Below are positions 1 to 10,153 of a stretch of DNA of 64,000 nt, piece after piece. Within the stretch, counting starts at the first letter, position 1. Every line of letters starts with the position of its first letter. The notes under the pieces are model-generated. The model had not been told where the DNA came from and searched no databases. It saw only the letters and a list, made by a program, of their open reading frames with translations. The translations under genes were made by a program, and so were the position numbers. Source of the stretch: Bugula neritina (Eukaryota; Bryozoa; Gymnolaemata; Cheilostomatida; Bugulidae); assembly GCA_964035545.1 (NCBI GenBank), contig OZ037766.1, positions 12,285,722 to 12,349,721 on the forward strand. The letters run 5' to 3'.

Positions 1-61
1 CATCAGCTCGGTGGTAGTATGCCACGTGTTCATCTTTGTTCAGCATAACCTGATCCTTCAC
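1..61 (-). CDS. Type II membrane protein (BRICHOS-like?), exon 3, partial
   Basis: This is the third coding exon of the small membrane-protein gene and it runs off the window start. The acceptor is TATAATATAG followed by GTG. It is entered in phase 0 and reads VKDQVMLNKDEHVAYYHRAD, continuing the luminal sequence of the previous exon. The alternating pattern of charged and hydrophobic residues resembles the linker and early BRICHOS region of type II proteins, where a beta-strand with V/I positions leads into the domain. The diagnostic cysteines would lie outside the window, so the family call is an inference. Confidence 0.6.
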   Translation of the reverse strand, partial: MKDQVMLNKDEHVAYYHRAD

Positions 62-982
62 CTATATTATACACAAAGTCTTGTTAACCATTAGCCCCAT
101 TTCTAATATTTTTATTATACATAAACTTTTAAAAATAACATTGCTATAAATTCATATGATATGATATGAAAATGTTAAAAACAATATACCTATACATTTC
201 TAATATTTTTAATATATTATATGAAAATTTTAGTAGCAACCTCCCACATAATACATGTATAATTAAAATAAAACACCTTAAAATTTTTACATTTCCGTAC
301 CAATATTATACCTGATTTCATAGATTGTAGAATCTCAACTTTCAACTAAATATTTACTAACTTTTTCTTTTGGCAACATTACTTCAAATAATGGCTACTA
401 ATTTTATACTCAAAGCCTGTAACATCAATCTATTAGTATGTTTACCAACAGTCATACTGGCAACTTATATATAGATATACAGAATTTTTGCTAAATATTT
501 ACAGCAAATCACTCAAATCTTTATGCAAGAAATCGAATATAAAACACTGCAATATCATTTCAAAAGTTAAAAAAGTGTAATATCTTAAAACATGTGTGTG
601 GTTTTATATTACAAAACAAATAACTTAATCATAAAAAATAGTTATACTGGCATGAGTTGAAATACTCTTAATTCAGCTATATTGTATAATGAAATTAGAT
701 TTCAAGTTGTGGAATAATTTAAGCTGAACGATTTTTTGGTGCTTTTAACTTGCTAAAACATTTTAGGTAGCAAATGGACATGATCATATACATGTTTTAC
801 TTACAGCTGCATGTGGATGTACTGGCATTAGTTAAAATAAGTCAAATAAAAATTTCAGGTTGAAAAATAATGTGCTGCAAACAATGTTTATATACATGTA
901 GCATTTTCGATTTATCAAAATATCTTTAAATTCTTAGATAACAAATGCACAAGAGTTTATATATTTTAAACTCTTTACTCAC
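62..982 (-). other. Intron 2 of the membrane-protein gene
   Basis: This 921-bp AT-rich intron has donor GTGAGT (minus strand, 977-982) and acceptor ATAG next to base 61. I saw no further coding exon or repeat in it. Confidence 0.6.
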
Positions 983-1189
983 ATGTTGGTTGTCAGGAGT
1001 TCTAATGTTAACAGTTGCTTGGATATCTGCACTCACTCTGGTCGTCTTCTCAGGTTCTTTGTGCTGGCAAACTGCATGAGTTTTAGTCAGGCCCATGTAG
1101 ATAACAGCTGACACAGAAACAACCAACAGAATGGAGATAACCAGCAAGGAGACTCCTAGCAGCTTTGACTTGTCGCTTTTCTCAACCAT
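983..1189 (-). CDS. Type II membrane protein (BRICHOS-like?), exon 2 with TM helix
   Basis: The exon starts right after a good acceptor (CTTTACACAG) and ends at a GTGAGT donor. It is 207 bp, phase 0 to 0. It encodes a short Lys/Glu-rich cytosolic segment (MVEKSDKSK), one hydrophobic helix of about 24 residues (LLGVSLLVISILLVVSVSAV), then an extracellular or luminal segment with one Cys and the stretch TVNIRTPDNQH. With positive charges before the helix it should be a type II (N-in) single-pass protein. The layout of a short N-terminus, TM helix and V/I-rich linker is that of BRICHOS proteins, but the decisive domain is outside the window. The ATG at 1189 could also be the start if the upstream exon is non-coding. 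Confidence 0.7.
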
Positions 1190-1411
1190 CTGTGTAAAGT
1201 CATCACATATGACATAGCATAATTATTTCAAGTTGTAAAAGCAGCATAACGTAATGAATGTACTACAGTTTATATACCAGGTTGTCAGCATTTTAAACTG
1301 TTGAGAACCTGGTTGTGGTGTGAAGATACCATTATTACTGCAGTCTATATGCAGTACAGAGTGTAATCTATTTATGGTACAACCAACTTCCACAATTATT
1401 TCATAGCATAC

Positions 1412-1438
1412 CTTTCCACTCAAATAGGCTATCCGCAT
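1412..1438 (-). CDS. Membrane-protein gene, exon 1 (start codon)
   Basis: ATG at 1438 opens MRIAYLSGK, then donor AAAG|GTATGC. It is 27 bp and joins in phase 0 to the next exon, giving MRIAYLSGKMVEKSDK. The reading frame is continuous across the splice, and the sequence just upstream is unusually GC-rich for this window and has promoter-like boxes. The alternative is that this is a 5' UTR exon and translation starts at 1189. Confidence 0.55.
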
Positions 1439-1580
1439 CGCTTGATTCCTGCCTACAGCCTACGCAACGACTGCTAGTTGTCAATTCATTAATTAGATAA
1501 CAGCACGCCCTCGCCCATTGGCTGTGGCTTTACGCTTTGGCAGCCCGGATGTTCAGTGCAGACGTTGAACCTACAGCTAG
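1439..1580 (-). promoter_or_regulatory. Probable promoter of the membrane-protein gene
   Basis: Relative to the very AT-rich surroundings this is a GC-richer patch. On the minus strand it contains a CCAAT box embedded in CAGCCAATGGGCGAGGGCG (about 1507-1526), followed by a GC-box-like GGGCGAGGGCG. It lies about 70-90 bp upstream of the proposed start codon, which is where a TATA-less promoter would sit. No transcription start can be fixed from sequence. Confidence 0.4.
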
Positions 1581-2772
1581 TAGAATAGTAGGCGCTAGCA
1601 ATGCAAGTTCCATCGCATCAATAACAATCAATTTTAATGATATAATTAACAAAATATAATTGAATTTGAATTTGAATTAACTTAAAGAGGCTCAGGTTAG
1701 TTTTGTTTTTCAGTATTTGTAATAGTTTGAAGCTTTCCTTAAGTATTTTTTGATCTATTTCAACTTAATAATAAATATTTGGTTTATTTAACATGTTTAG
1801 AAGTTTAACAAGTTTGGAATGCCAGTGTGGTCAGTGCATGATAGAATTCATGGCTATGTGTTTACTCTATAGTAATATATTTCTCATAAAATTACAAATT
1901 CTTAAGGCAGGTTTTCCAGTTATTGATCAGTTTGTCACAGGATAGTACCCTAATTTGTAGGTAGCTTAAAGTTTTACTTTTACTCATAACAGTATTTTAC
2001 TGCAACTACTAATTCAAGTCAACTTTGAATACAAGTTTAATCTTTGTTTATGTGATTTATGCACTATTATAACTTGTCTTAACCAATATAATTACTTAAC
2101 TTTGTCTATGGCAATTATCATTTAATGTCATTTTATTATAAACTTTAATATTTTTAGTAAACCTACAATGTCATTTCCTAGAGTCAAACTCACCCTAGCT
2201 AGCCACTAAAAGAAGGCAAGAGGTGACTAATCCAAAATATGTATATATGTTTGAATACTTTACAACGACATAAATAATATTTTGTTGGTTTTATTTTAAA
2301 AACCTATTGTAATTGCATATATCAACCTACTTTTACAGTTTCTTACGGCAGTTGGAATAAGTAAAAATAAAGTTACTAACACCAACACCAGTACAACTCA
2401 TCTAAAGTTAGTGGCAACGCTACAATCTGCGAACACAAAATTGAATGAATTTCTAATGTACATGATAATTCAACCTAATCAAAAGTTGCCACGTTTTGTA
2501 AACTGCAATTTCAAAGTTTGGCCTAAATAATTTAGCTTAAAAAACTTTGCTAAAAATTATTACTTTGTTTGAATCGGTAGTACCATAATTAAATTAAAAC
2601 TTTATTTGATGATTTTCAATTATAAAGAAGAAGCTTGCCTTAACGTCTTCGAATGTGTGTTTGTCTGAAGAGCTCATACTAATCTTCATTCTATGAGTTG
2701 AGATTGAATGATTTCAACGGAAATAACTGCAGCCTTTTATACCAGCCTGTCTCACTTGGGGGTACACAGTTA
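1581..2772. other. Intergenic AT-rich DNA
   Basis: No convincing reading frame, RNA gene or repeat was seen. It separates the membrane-protein gene promoter from the hAT element. Confidence 0.5.
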
Positions 2773-2780
2773 GTTTAAGG

Positions 2781-3118
2781 CAGGGGTGTCCAACCTTTTT
2801 AGACCAAGGGCCACTGAAAGGGGAATTTTGTGGCGAGGGCCACATTGTAAACTTTAGCTTGTGCTGGGGGCCACAGTCAGTATTTTTTAAATTATTTTAT
2901 TTAAAATTCTTATGAATCATTACACAATAAAGTCCTAATAGTTAATACAGGCTGCATATTTTGTAGCATGTGTATAAATAAGGCATATGAAAGGTGGTTT
3001 TTAACTTTAATTCATGTATATATGTGAAAAATAATTTTAGGTTCAAGTCTTTGAGGGCCACATGAATGTAGGCTGGGGGACCACATCCGGCCCTGGGGCC
3101 GCCTGTTGGACAGCCCTG
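2781..3118. mobile_element. hAT-type MITE (338 bp) with 8-bp target duplication
   Basis: The element begins CAGGGGTGTCCAACC and ends with the inverted complement of CAGGGCTGTCCAAC (13 of 14 matching), so it has terminal inverted repeats of about 14 bp. It is flanked by the perfect 8-bp direct repeat GTTTAAGG (2773-2780 and 3119-3126), the size hAT transposases generate. Inside are several GGGCCAC-type motifs (around 2808, 2838, 2870 and 3055), giving GC-rich ends and an AT-rich core. It has no transposase, so it is non-autonomous. The intact target duplication and nearly perfect ends suggest a fairly recent insertion. Confidence 0.9.
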
Positions 3119-3126
3119 GTTTAAGG

Positions 3127-6100
3127 TCATGTTTTTCAGTTTCTGGCTCTTTGCCAGGTGCTTTACATTCTATATGAACAATGTTTCACTGATATCTCAA
3201 ACAGGTTGAATGTCATGGCAACAAAAAAAATATGAAAAAGTAAAGAAACTTATGTTCTCCAATATCCTTTTTTTAATTTTTTCAAACGCCAATTCATGTT
3301 TAAGTTATAGCTTGTTGAAAAACATTGTCCCCATTTCACATTCTTTCTAATTTATACGCTCCTGACTTGTATTGTATCTCAATAATATACTGTATTTGAG
3401 TGCTCGTTAGTCTTGATTCACTAACTTTGCTTATACTTTACAAGTGCCAGTGCTGCTGGCTCAAAAGCTACATACTCTGGCCTGTCAGCTAAAACCCAAT
3501 CTTGTATTCCTAGGTTAATTAGCCTAAATAAAACAATTGTCAAATCATGATTTCATGTTTTAGGGATCTTTTCTATTTCAACCTGCTGCCTAGGTAGTTC
3601 TATTTTCTTATCAAAATTTTTGATGTAATTACAGAATTAGTGTTACAGATTTCTTTGGCAACCATCCGAGTTATAAAATGCAGTAATGGTACCTATAATA
3701 TTATATTATCATCGTCATAATATATTATATAATATCATGTGTTTTTCATTATATTGCATAATATATATTTTATTATTGTTGTGCAAACAAGTGCAATTAA
3801 CCTAGTTTTAAAAATGTATCTCTGAATTATTAGAATATTAGTTTAGATATTTTCGTGGTTTGTTAGGTAAACCTAAAAAAAGAGGCTCTATTCCCAAAGT
3901 AAAGGGTGTTGAACAATAATAGATTTCTTGATTAGCCAGTCTGCTACCAAGTGCATCAGTATATTATATGAATAGCTGTGATGCTTTTGTCTTTGTCTAT
4001 AATTTTAATAGGGCAATTAAAATCTGAAATATAGAAAGAAACTTTCTCCAATGTTTTTCCAATATCAGTAGCTTTCCATCATGCTATGAAAAGGGAAACT
4101 AACTTTTCCAATTTTAAAGAATGCACATTCAGGATAAGCAACTCATGCCAAATTATGAGAATAAATAGTTTATAACTTGTTTTAGTTTTTTAATGCCACA
4201 CCCTTTCTACACTAAAAATAGATAATCAACAAGGCAAATTCCTCAAAGATACGAAGTTTGCACTCACAAAAATTAAAATTGGTTGTTTGTATGATAATGG
4301 CAATTTACATTAAATATAGTGTAGGCTATATTATGTAGCCATTCTGCAATTTGTAATAAAATTCTTATACCAATATTTTTAGGGTTCTGTGCATTTGCTA
4401 TATATGTACATTATGCTAAAGCAACATCTTATTTGTCACATCAACAGTTATGCTTTATATTTTCATAAATCTGCTGAAATGTCTTAATCGTAGAAATGTG
4501 CATCTTTTAAAAAAAGGTGAAGCTAGACCTAGATTTGTAATAATGTATATTTATGATGTAATGCTTTATATAGTAAAAAAAGAATAGGCCTATCATTTTC
4601 TGTTATCAATATAGTAGACAAAACTTTTAAGTTGAAACAAAATAAAATTTTTTAATGGTAGCTGTATGCCTTATAAGTAACTCTCGTATCCATGGTGACA
4701 GTTATTAGCAGCACCATGTTTTCTCATTTTGAAGTGTTGCATTATATGTCAAAACCTAGTTTTTGGCTAAATATGCAGATTCATTTTGCATTATATAATT
4801 ATGTATACACATTATAAAAATAATGACTGGAAATGTGTATTTTTATAGAAAACAGATGCATCTGAGCTGTTAATTTGAAGATCTTAATTGTTCGTTTAAT
4901 TTTGACGGTTTGGCAAACATTATTTGTACCATTCGCTTTTAAAAAAGTGAATTATAATATATATTATTTCTATAGCTCAACATTCATAAATTGCAAATTG
5001 CAATACGCTACGTTTCCAAGCCTCGTATTATGCAAATGAATTTTTCATTCAATGTTTGGAAACAGTTGCATCAAATGAAACCACAACGATAAGTTCATAC
5101 ATGCAAATGCATAATGCAAAGCAATGGAAAGGTATTGATATAAGGTGAACAGCTTTTCCTAACTCAGTGAATACAGTCTAAGCCCTAAGCCTTAAGGCAA
5201 ATGCACTGCTTGTTTTGGTGCCATTTCAGAAAGACGCTTCCCAGGTAGACACTAGGTTTTCCACATGGAGCTACTAATTTTTGTTGGTATGATATATGCA
5301 TTTTGTTTGGGGTTTGGGAAGTGTCTATAACTGGGATGAAACCCTTGTTTTGGGTACTTTGCATTTGGGATAAATTGTTAGATTATAATGTTTCTTGCAC
5401 CTAACCAGTTCCTCGAACACAAATTACAACGTTGGTTTGAGAACAATTGTCTTTTTAAATTGACTTTAAATAATTACTAATTTAACGTATGTCAAGAGTG
5501 TTTCACCAGAGCAATTTTGCAAGAAAGCAGCATGAATGTTTTACAAATGAAAATACAATGTAGGTATTGATCACAGTCAAATTTTCTATAAGTTGATGAG
5601 CAAAGAGCAAAGAACAGCATGGATTAGGATTGAGTGTAGATTCAGACCATGCAGCCTGCGATGTAAAAGATACTCATCAGAGCTGACTGATGCGTAAAAT
5701 GTATTATAAAACTACTAACTATACTCTTAACAAACTATAATAAAGATATTAATGCCCTCCCATTGGTTGATATCAGTTCCCATTAACGCCTTATTGGATG
5801 AGTATGCATATATTGTAATATCTTTGCAGCAGCAGATGCTTTTACATAAAAAGAGTTGTCTAAAATCTATTGCATTTGGCAAGATTTTCTCTTTAATTAA
5901 CTTGATTGTGCCAATTAGAGTTTGCAGCTCTACTATTTAATAGATCTTTTTTAAAATAACTACAAGAATTTGTTGCCTCATTTGCCAATAGGCATTTAGA
6001 TAAAAAAAATATCTTTTGGCACACTAAAAGTTCTTTATTGACTGGAAAGTTCATGATTACAGATTTTACCTCAATTATGTCAAACATATCTAAATAATAT

Positions 6101-7480
6101 TTTGCAAGGATATTAATGGCTTAGGTATTGTGTTTATAAAAAATATGTTATGTTGTTTTTTCAGCCCATCAAGCTTATACACTACTGACTACACAAACGA
6201 AAATCCTCAATAAACAATTTAAATAAAATCATATCCCTTCCATGTCTGCTTCAACACTCTCTATAATAATTACAAAAGCCTGTTTATATAAGTTATAAAT
6301 GTCTTGCATAACCTATTATCTTCACTATTTTGCCAAATTAAACAAAAACAACTGTAATAGTCTTTTTATCTAATCATTGATTGATTCTATTTTAAATTTC
6401 TTTAAAACACTTCTCAATAGTTAAAAGACCATAAATGAAATAAAAGGAAAGAAAGCAAAACAACATTAAAATGATCTCGTTACTTTTATTTCCAAATTAT
6501 AAGATATACTATGTCTTACTATATTTTAATATCATCTAATTCTGTACATATAGCTGAGTTTTTACTGCTTGGAATTGTGCCTAAACATAATTAGCAGTGA
6601 TTATGTAATTATTTTTATTTTATGCCAAGATGGAAATTTTAGCCTAGCAGCTTGAGCTTTTTATTTCTTGTTTGAAGGTTAGGTCCACACAGAATGATCC
6701 GGATATCTTGCAACCATTTTTCAACAGTGAAATTTTGAAAAGTTCTAAAATATCTAAAACTTTTCTTGAATAGAAAAGATCCTGTGTTTATTTTAACTAT
6801 TTAGGTTTCTGCAATTTTCTGCATCATATAAACTTATATGTCATCTACAAATTCTCCCATTTTTTATTTTTATTATATAAGGTTTTTTTAGCTAAGTGTC
6901 TCATTAAATAGACATGCAGGCATCTGACTTGTTTGTTTGGTCTGGAAATATACACAAATATTTTTACAGCTTTGAATTTCAAGTACTAAAACTAATCAAA
7001 ATCTAGAAAATTGAAGCAAGACATTCTGAAAGGTATTTGATAAAATACTGAAACTTCCAATAAGCTTGAGAACTCTTCTTTCTCGATCAACCATCTGTGA
7101 CTGGCCACCATTATTGAAGTGATAACTTTTGAGTTGGTTGCTGAATAAACCTGAAAACTTTAGAAATCCCATTTTATATACACCATGTCTACTTAGTCAA
7201 TAGAAATGAGGTCTCGTACATGAGAACTTCTCAGAGCGTTTTAAACATTCGACTGCTGTTATTGCATATTAGCAAAATTCATGAAAATAATGGTAACTTG
7301 TTATGCCTTAAAGGGCCATATTAATTCAAGTAGGGCCTGTATTCTTGCATAGTTACATTGACTAATTACATAAATGTAAAATTGGTCCAATACAGCAAAT
7401 TTAAACCTTATACAAGTTTTAACTAAAAGTAAATAAAAATGATCGTGATTTACTTTAGCCGGGTTTGCATATCTAACACG
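3127..7480. other. Intergenic AT-rich DNA
   Basis: About 4.4 kb of AT-rich sequence. A low-complexity stretch of AT dinucleotide-like runs lies at about 3695-3780. The short open frames here have no recognisable product or coding bias. I see no gene, RNA or mobile element. Confidence 0.5.
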
Positions 7481-7483
7481 ATG

Positions 7484-7635
7484 TATGCCTGTAGATTTAG
7501 CATGACACATGTCACTTAGGTCTGGCATAACACATGCCTGCAGGTAGCACATAACATATGCCTGCAGGTCTAGCATGACACTTGTCTGCAGGTCCAGCAT
7601 GACACATGTCTGCAGGTCCAGCATGACACGTTTCA
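7484..7635. repeat. Small degenerate minisatellite (about 24-bp unit)
   Basis: About six degraded copies of a unit like ACATGTCTGCAGGTCCAGCA plus TGAC lie in tandem. The last two (about 7580-7628) are nearly identical and the earlier ones diverge. The short open frame through it on the minus strand only mirrors the repeat. Confidence 0.7.
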
Positions 7636-8156
7636 GCTAGGTCATGGGGTTGAATCTCAACAGGAAGAGTATTGTGCTATATGCTTGCTCTTGTGCGACA
7701 TGAAAGCGGCAAACTATAAATTAACAAGATGGAGTCTCCACCGAAGTTGTGCCATCATTGTTTATTTGTTTTCATACATTACAAAATAATATCCATTAAA
7801 CGAAATAACTTAGATATATTTTACAAGAGTTGTTTCTTACAAATCAGCTCCCTTTAGTAACATGACCTAAACGTAGATCAGCAGAAGTAGATTGCAGTTA
7901 TACTTGAATGTTTACTCTATCTGATAGCACATACTATTTGCAGCATAAGTTGTCTATCTATTAGAGTAAGCTTCAAGTCAACACAAAAAAGAAACTGTGG
8001 TGGTGGACGCCAAAACTACCCATTATATTGAATAATAAATACAGAATAAAATATGAGTTTGGGTCAGATTTATTTGAAATTATATAGCCCAACTATATTT
8101 TACATTTTGGCTCAAGACAAAACTGCAATTATTTTTGTGATGCATTAACTGCATAT

Positions 8157-8199
8157 AACAGTGTGCTATGCGTTATATTCTAATGCATAGCACACTGTT
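8157..8199. repeat. Perfect 15-bp inverted repeat (hairpin)
   Basis: AACAGTGTGCTATGC (8157-8171) is followed, after a 13-base AT-rich spacer, by its exact reverse complement (8185-8199). It could form a stable stem-loop in DNA or RNA. It lies about 420 bp beyond the likely poly(A) signal of the ankyrin gene. It might be the remains of a palindromic MITE or a small hairpin transcript. No target duplication was seen. Confidence 0.75.
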
Positions 8200-8614
8200 T
8201 AAATTAAGCACCCAATAAAATGCACTTTATTCCTGGCACTACATTTAAAGTTTGCACACTTGAGAAGCTAAGTTATGCTAATGGTAGGCTTGCTATGACT
8301 CATGACCAAAGCATGCACATGGTGGGATGTGACAAGAAAGAGAGAGCATCACTACAAGTTTGTAACTCTGGTTAATGGCATCTTTTTGAAAAATACATCA
8401 ACAGTAAAAGATGTAATTTGTTTCTAGTAATATTATGTGGTAACCAATATCATTTTGATGTTTATAGAGGAACACAACTGTGTATAGCTGAGCCATAAGC
8501 CGTTGGTGGTTGTTGGCAAGGTTGCAACACTAGAGTATTTTATGTAATTGACTAAAGGCACACAAAGAATTGCATCATCACCATATAGGTACAAGCTCAA
8601 AAGAATCAAAGCAG

Positions 8615-8620
8615 TTTATT
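8615..8620 (-). terminator. Candidate poly(A) signal for the distal ankyrin 3' end
   Basis: The minus strand reads AATAAA about 360 bases after the stop codon at 8981. The intervening sequence is AT-rich non-coding DNA, as expected for a 3' UTR. Confidence 0.45.
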
Positions 8621-8980
8621 TTAGGTTCAGCAGCTATCGAAAATAAATTTACAACATAAATATACAAGACTGTAACTAAAACGCAAGTGTAAAATATCTC
8701 AGTATACTAATATGTTAAGACAATAAACATTTGATAATAATAAAATACAACAAAAAAATACAGCTAAATCATTTGGCCTGTTAGCAGGGCAAAAATAACT
8801 TAAATCTCTTGACACTGAAAATTATGAAAGCAGTAGTTAAAATATAGTTTACAACAAAATAACGAAGCCATTTGGCTTTACACATTGACAGTTAATATCA
8901 TTTGTTATACTGATAACTGTGTACCAAGAAAAGTTCTAGGAATGTGGTCTAGTATTTAATATTATTGAGATGTTTCAGTG

Positions 8981-9167
8981 CTATGATGGGGGAGCAGAAA
9001 TATCACAATCTTTAAAATCACAGGCTAATTGATCAATTTTTGCTTGTAACTGAGAAGGAGGTTGATCTCCAGACTGATGCATTAAAACTCTCTCTGTAAC
9101 CACATCTTGTTGTCTTAATCCATCTCGAAATAATGTTCTTGTTAGTCGCTGCTTCACCCAATGGACT
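8981..9167 (-). CDS. ank: Ankyrin distal terminal exon (alternative C-terminus 2)
   Basis: Acceptor TTATTATTAG, entered in phase 2, stop TAG at 8981-8983. It encodes 62 residues beginning RVHWVKQRLTRTLFRDG, then VVTERVLMH, and ends DISAPPS. The basic, beta-like start resembles the short conserved element at ankyrin C-termini, where a Lys/Arg-rich VxR motif follows an acidic tail, but the match is loose. An upstream in-frame ATG and an alternative AG at about 9190 make a slightly longer exon possible. The polypyrimidine tract favours the boundary given. Confidence 0.65.
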
Positions 9168-9560
9168 CTAATAATAACAGTTCCATAGTAATTCAAACTC
9201 TGGCGCATTCAGTGTTAGCAGTGCAACCACCACACACTCTGTTAATGCTATTTTAGGAGAGTACATATAGTAAAGATTTCAGCCAGTTCATTGCCACTGC
9301 ATTCATGCTCCTTGGGGGTAAACATGGTACTAGCTCTGAGAAAGGGGCTATTCTACTCTAGTCTAAGAAAGAGAAGAGGTTTTATAGACATGAGAATATT
9401 ATTACTAGACTGCAGCCGACATCAAATCCAAAGAAATAGCAGCAAGTCATTGAAAGGTTAGAATAAGTTACTGCAAGTAATGAGATAACACAGGGTAATC
9501 TAAAAATAGTGTCACAGAAAGGTTCAGGCGGACAAACAGATCAAGTCATACAGTCTTTAC
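9168..9560 (-). other. ank: Ankyrin intron before the distal terminal exon
   Basis: 393 bp, donor GTAAAG, nothing else recognised. Confidence 0.5.
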
Positions 9561-9621
9561 CTTGTGGTACCAATATCAGCTCCAGCAACGTCTTTATTTG
9601 TTGCTTCTGTCGAGTCACCAG
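9561..9621 (-). CDS. ank: Ankyrin tail exon, 61 bp
   Basis: Acceptor CATTTTTAG, donor ACAAG|GTAAAG. It is read in phase 1 as A-GDSTEATNKDVAGADIGTT and leaves in phase 2, the phase needed by the last exon. It is low-complexity Ala/Thr/Gly/Asp sequence with no domain. Confidence 0.7.
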
Positions 9622-10153
9622 CTAAAAATGTGAATAAAATAAAATTACATGACACACATGAAGTTGGCAGCACCAGATGCAGTAGGAGTATTCAGATCAA
9701 AAGAGCAAGCTGTTAGACAATTAAAATGGTAAACATGGCAACTTTGGGAGCAAATTTAAAAAAAGTCACACATAGCTTTTTATATCAGTTAAGCAAGCAT
9801 ACATTTTTACAATGAAGAACATCTGCACTACATTACATGAACACCCGGGATAGCTGCAATCTACAATACACTGTAATTACAACATGCAAGATGCAACTCA
9901 TAAAATCAATAATCGAGACATGCAACTAAACAAGAGAATGCTGGGGATTTCAGCCTAACCTTTTTGCTGCAAATATTGTACATGCGTTGAGAGCACATCT
10001 ACCAACTACAAACCACAAAAGCTACAACAATGGGTTGAAAAAAAGAAACTGAAAAAGGCAAGCGGCGACAAACAAAAATGTCTCAAGCCAAAAGCAACTA
10101 CAGCCTCACAAGCCAACTAACAATTAGACCAGCCACAACATTGACAAAAGTAC
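9622..10153 (-). other. ank: Ankyrin intron
   Basis: 532 bp between the 61-bp and 4.8-kb exons. No feature seen. Confidence 0.5.

Noticed and set aside
2942-3130. 62-codon frame inside the hAT element
   Set aside because: It covers the inverted repeat and target duplication of a non-coding MITE.
3660-3790. AT-rich run as a possible origin or matrix attachment region
   Set aside because: Simple low-complexity AT sequence of the kind found throughout this genome. Nothing specific supports a function.
7301-7624. 107-codon minus-strand frame
   Set aside because: Its N-terminal half is just the 24-bp minisatellite (MLDLQT repeats) and the rest has no coding bias.
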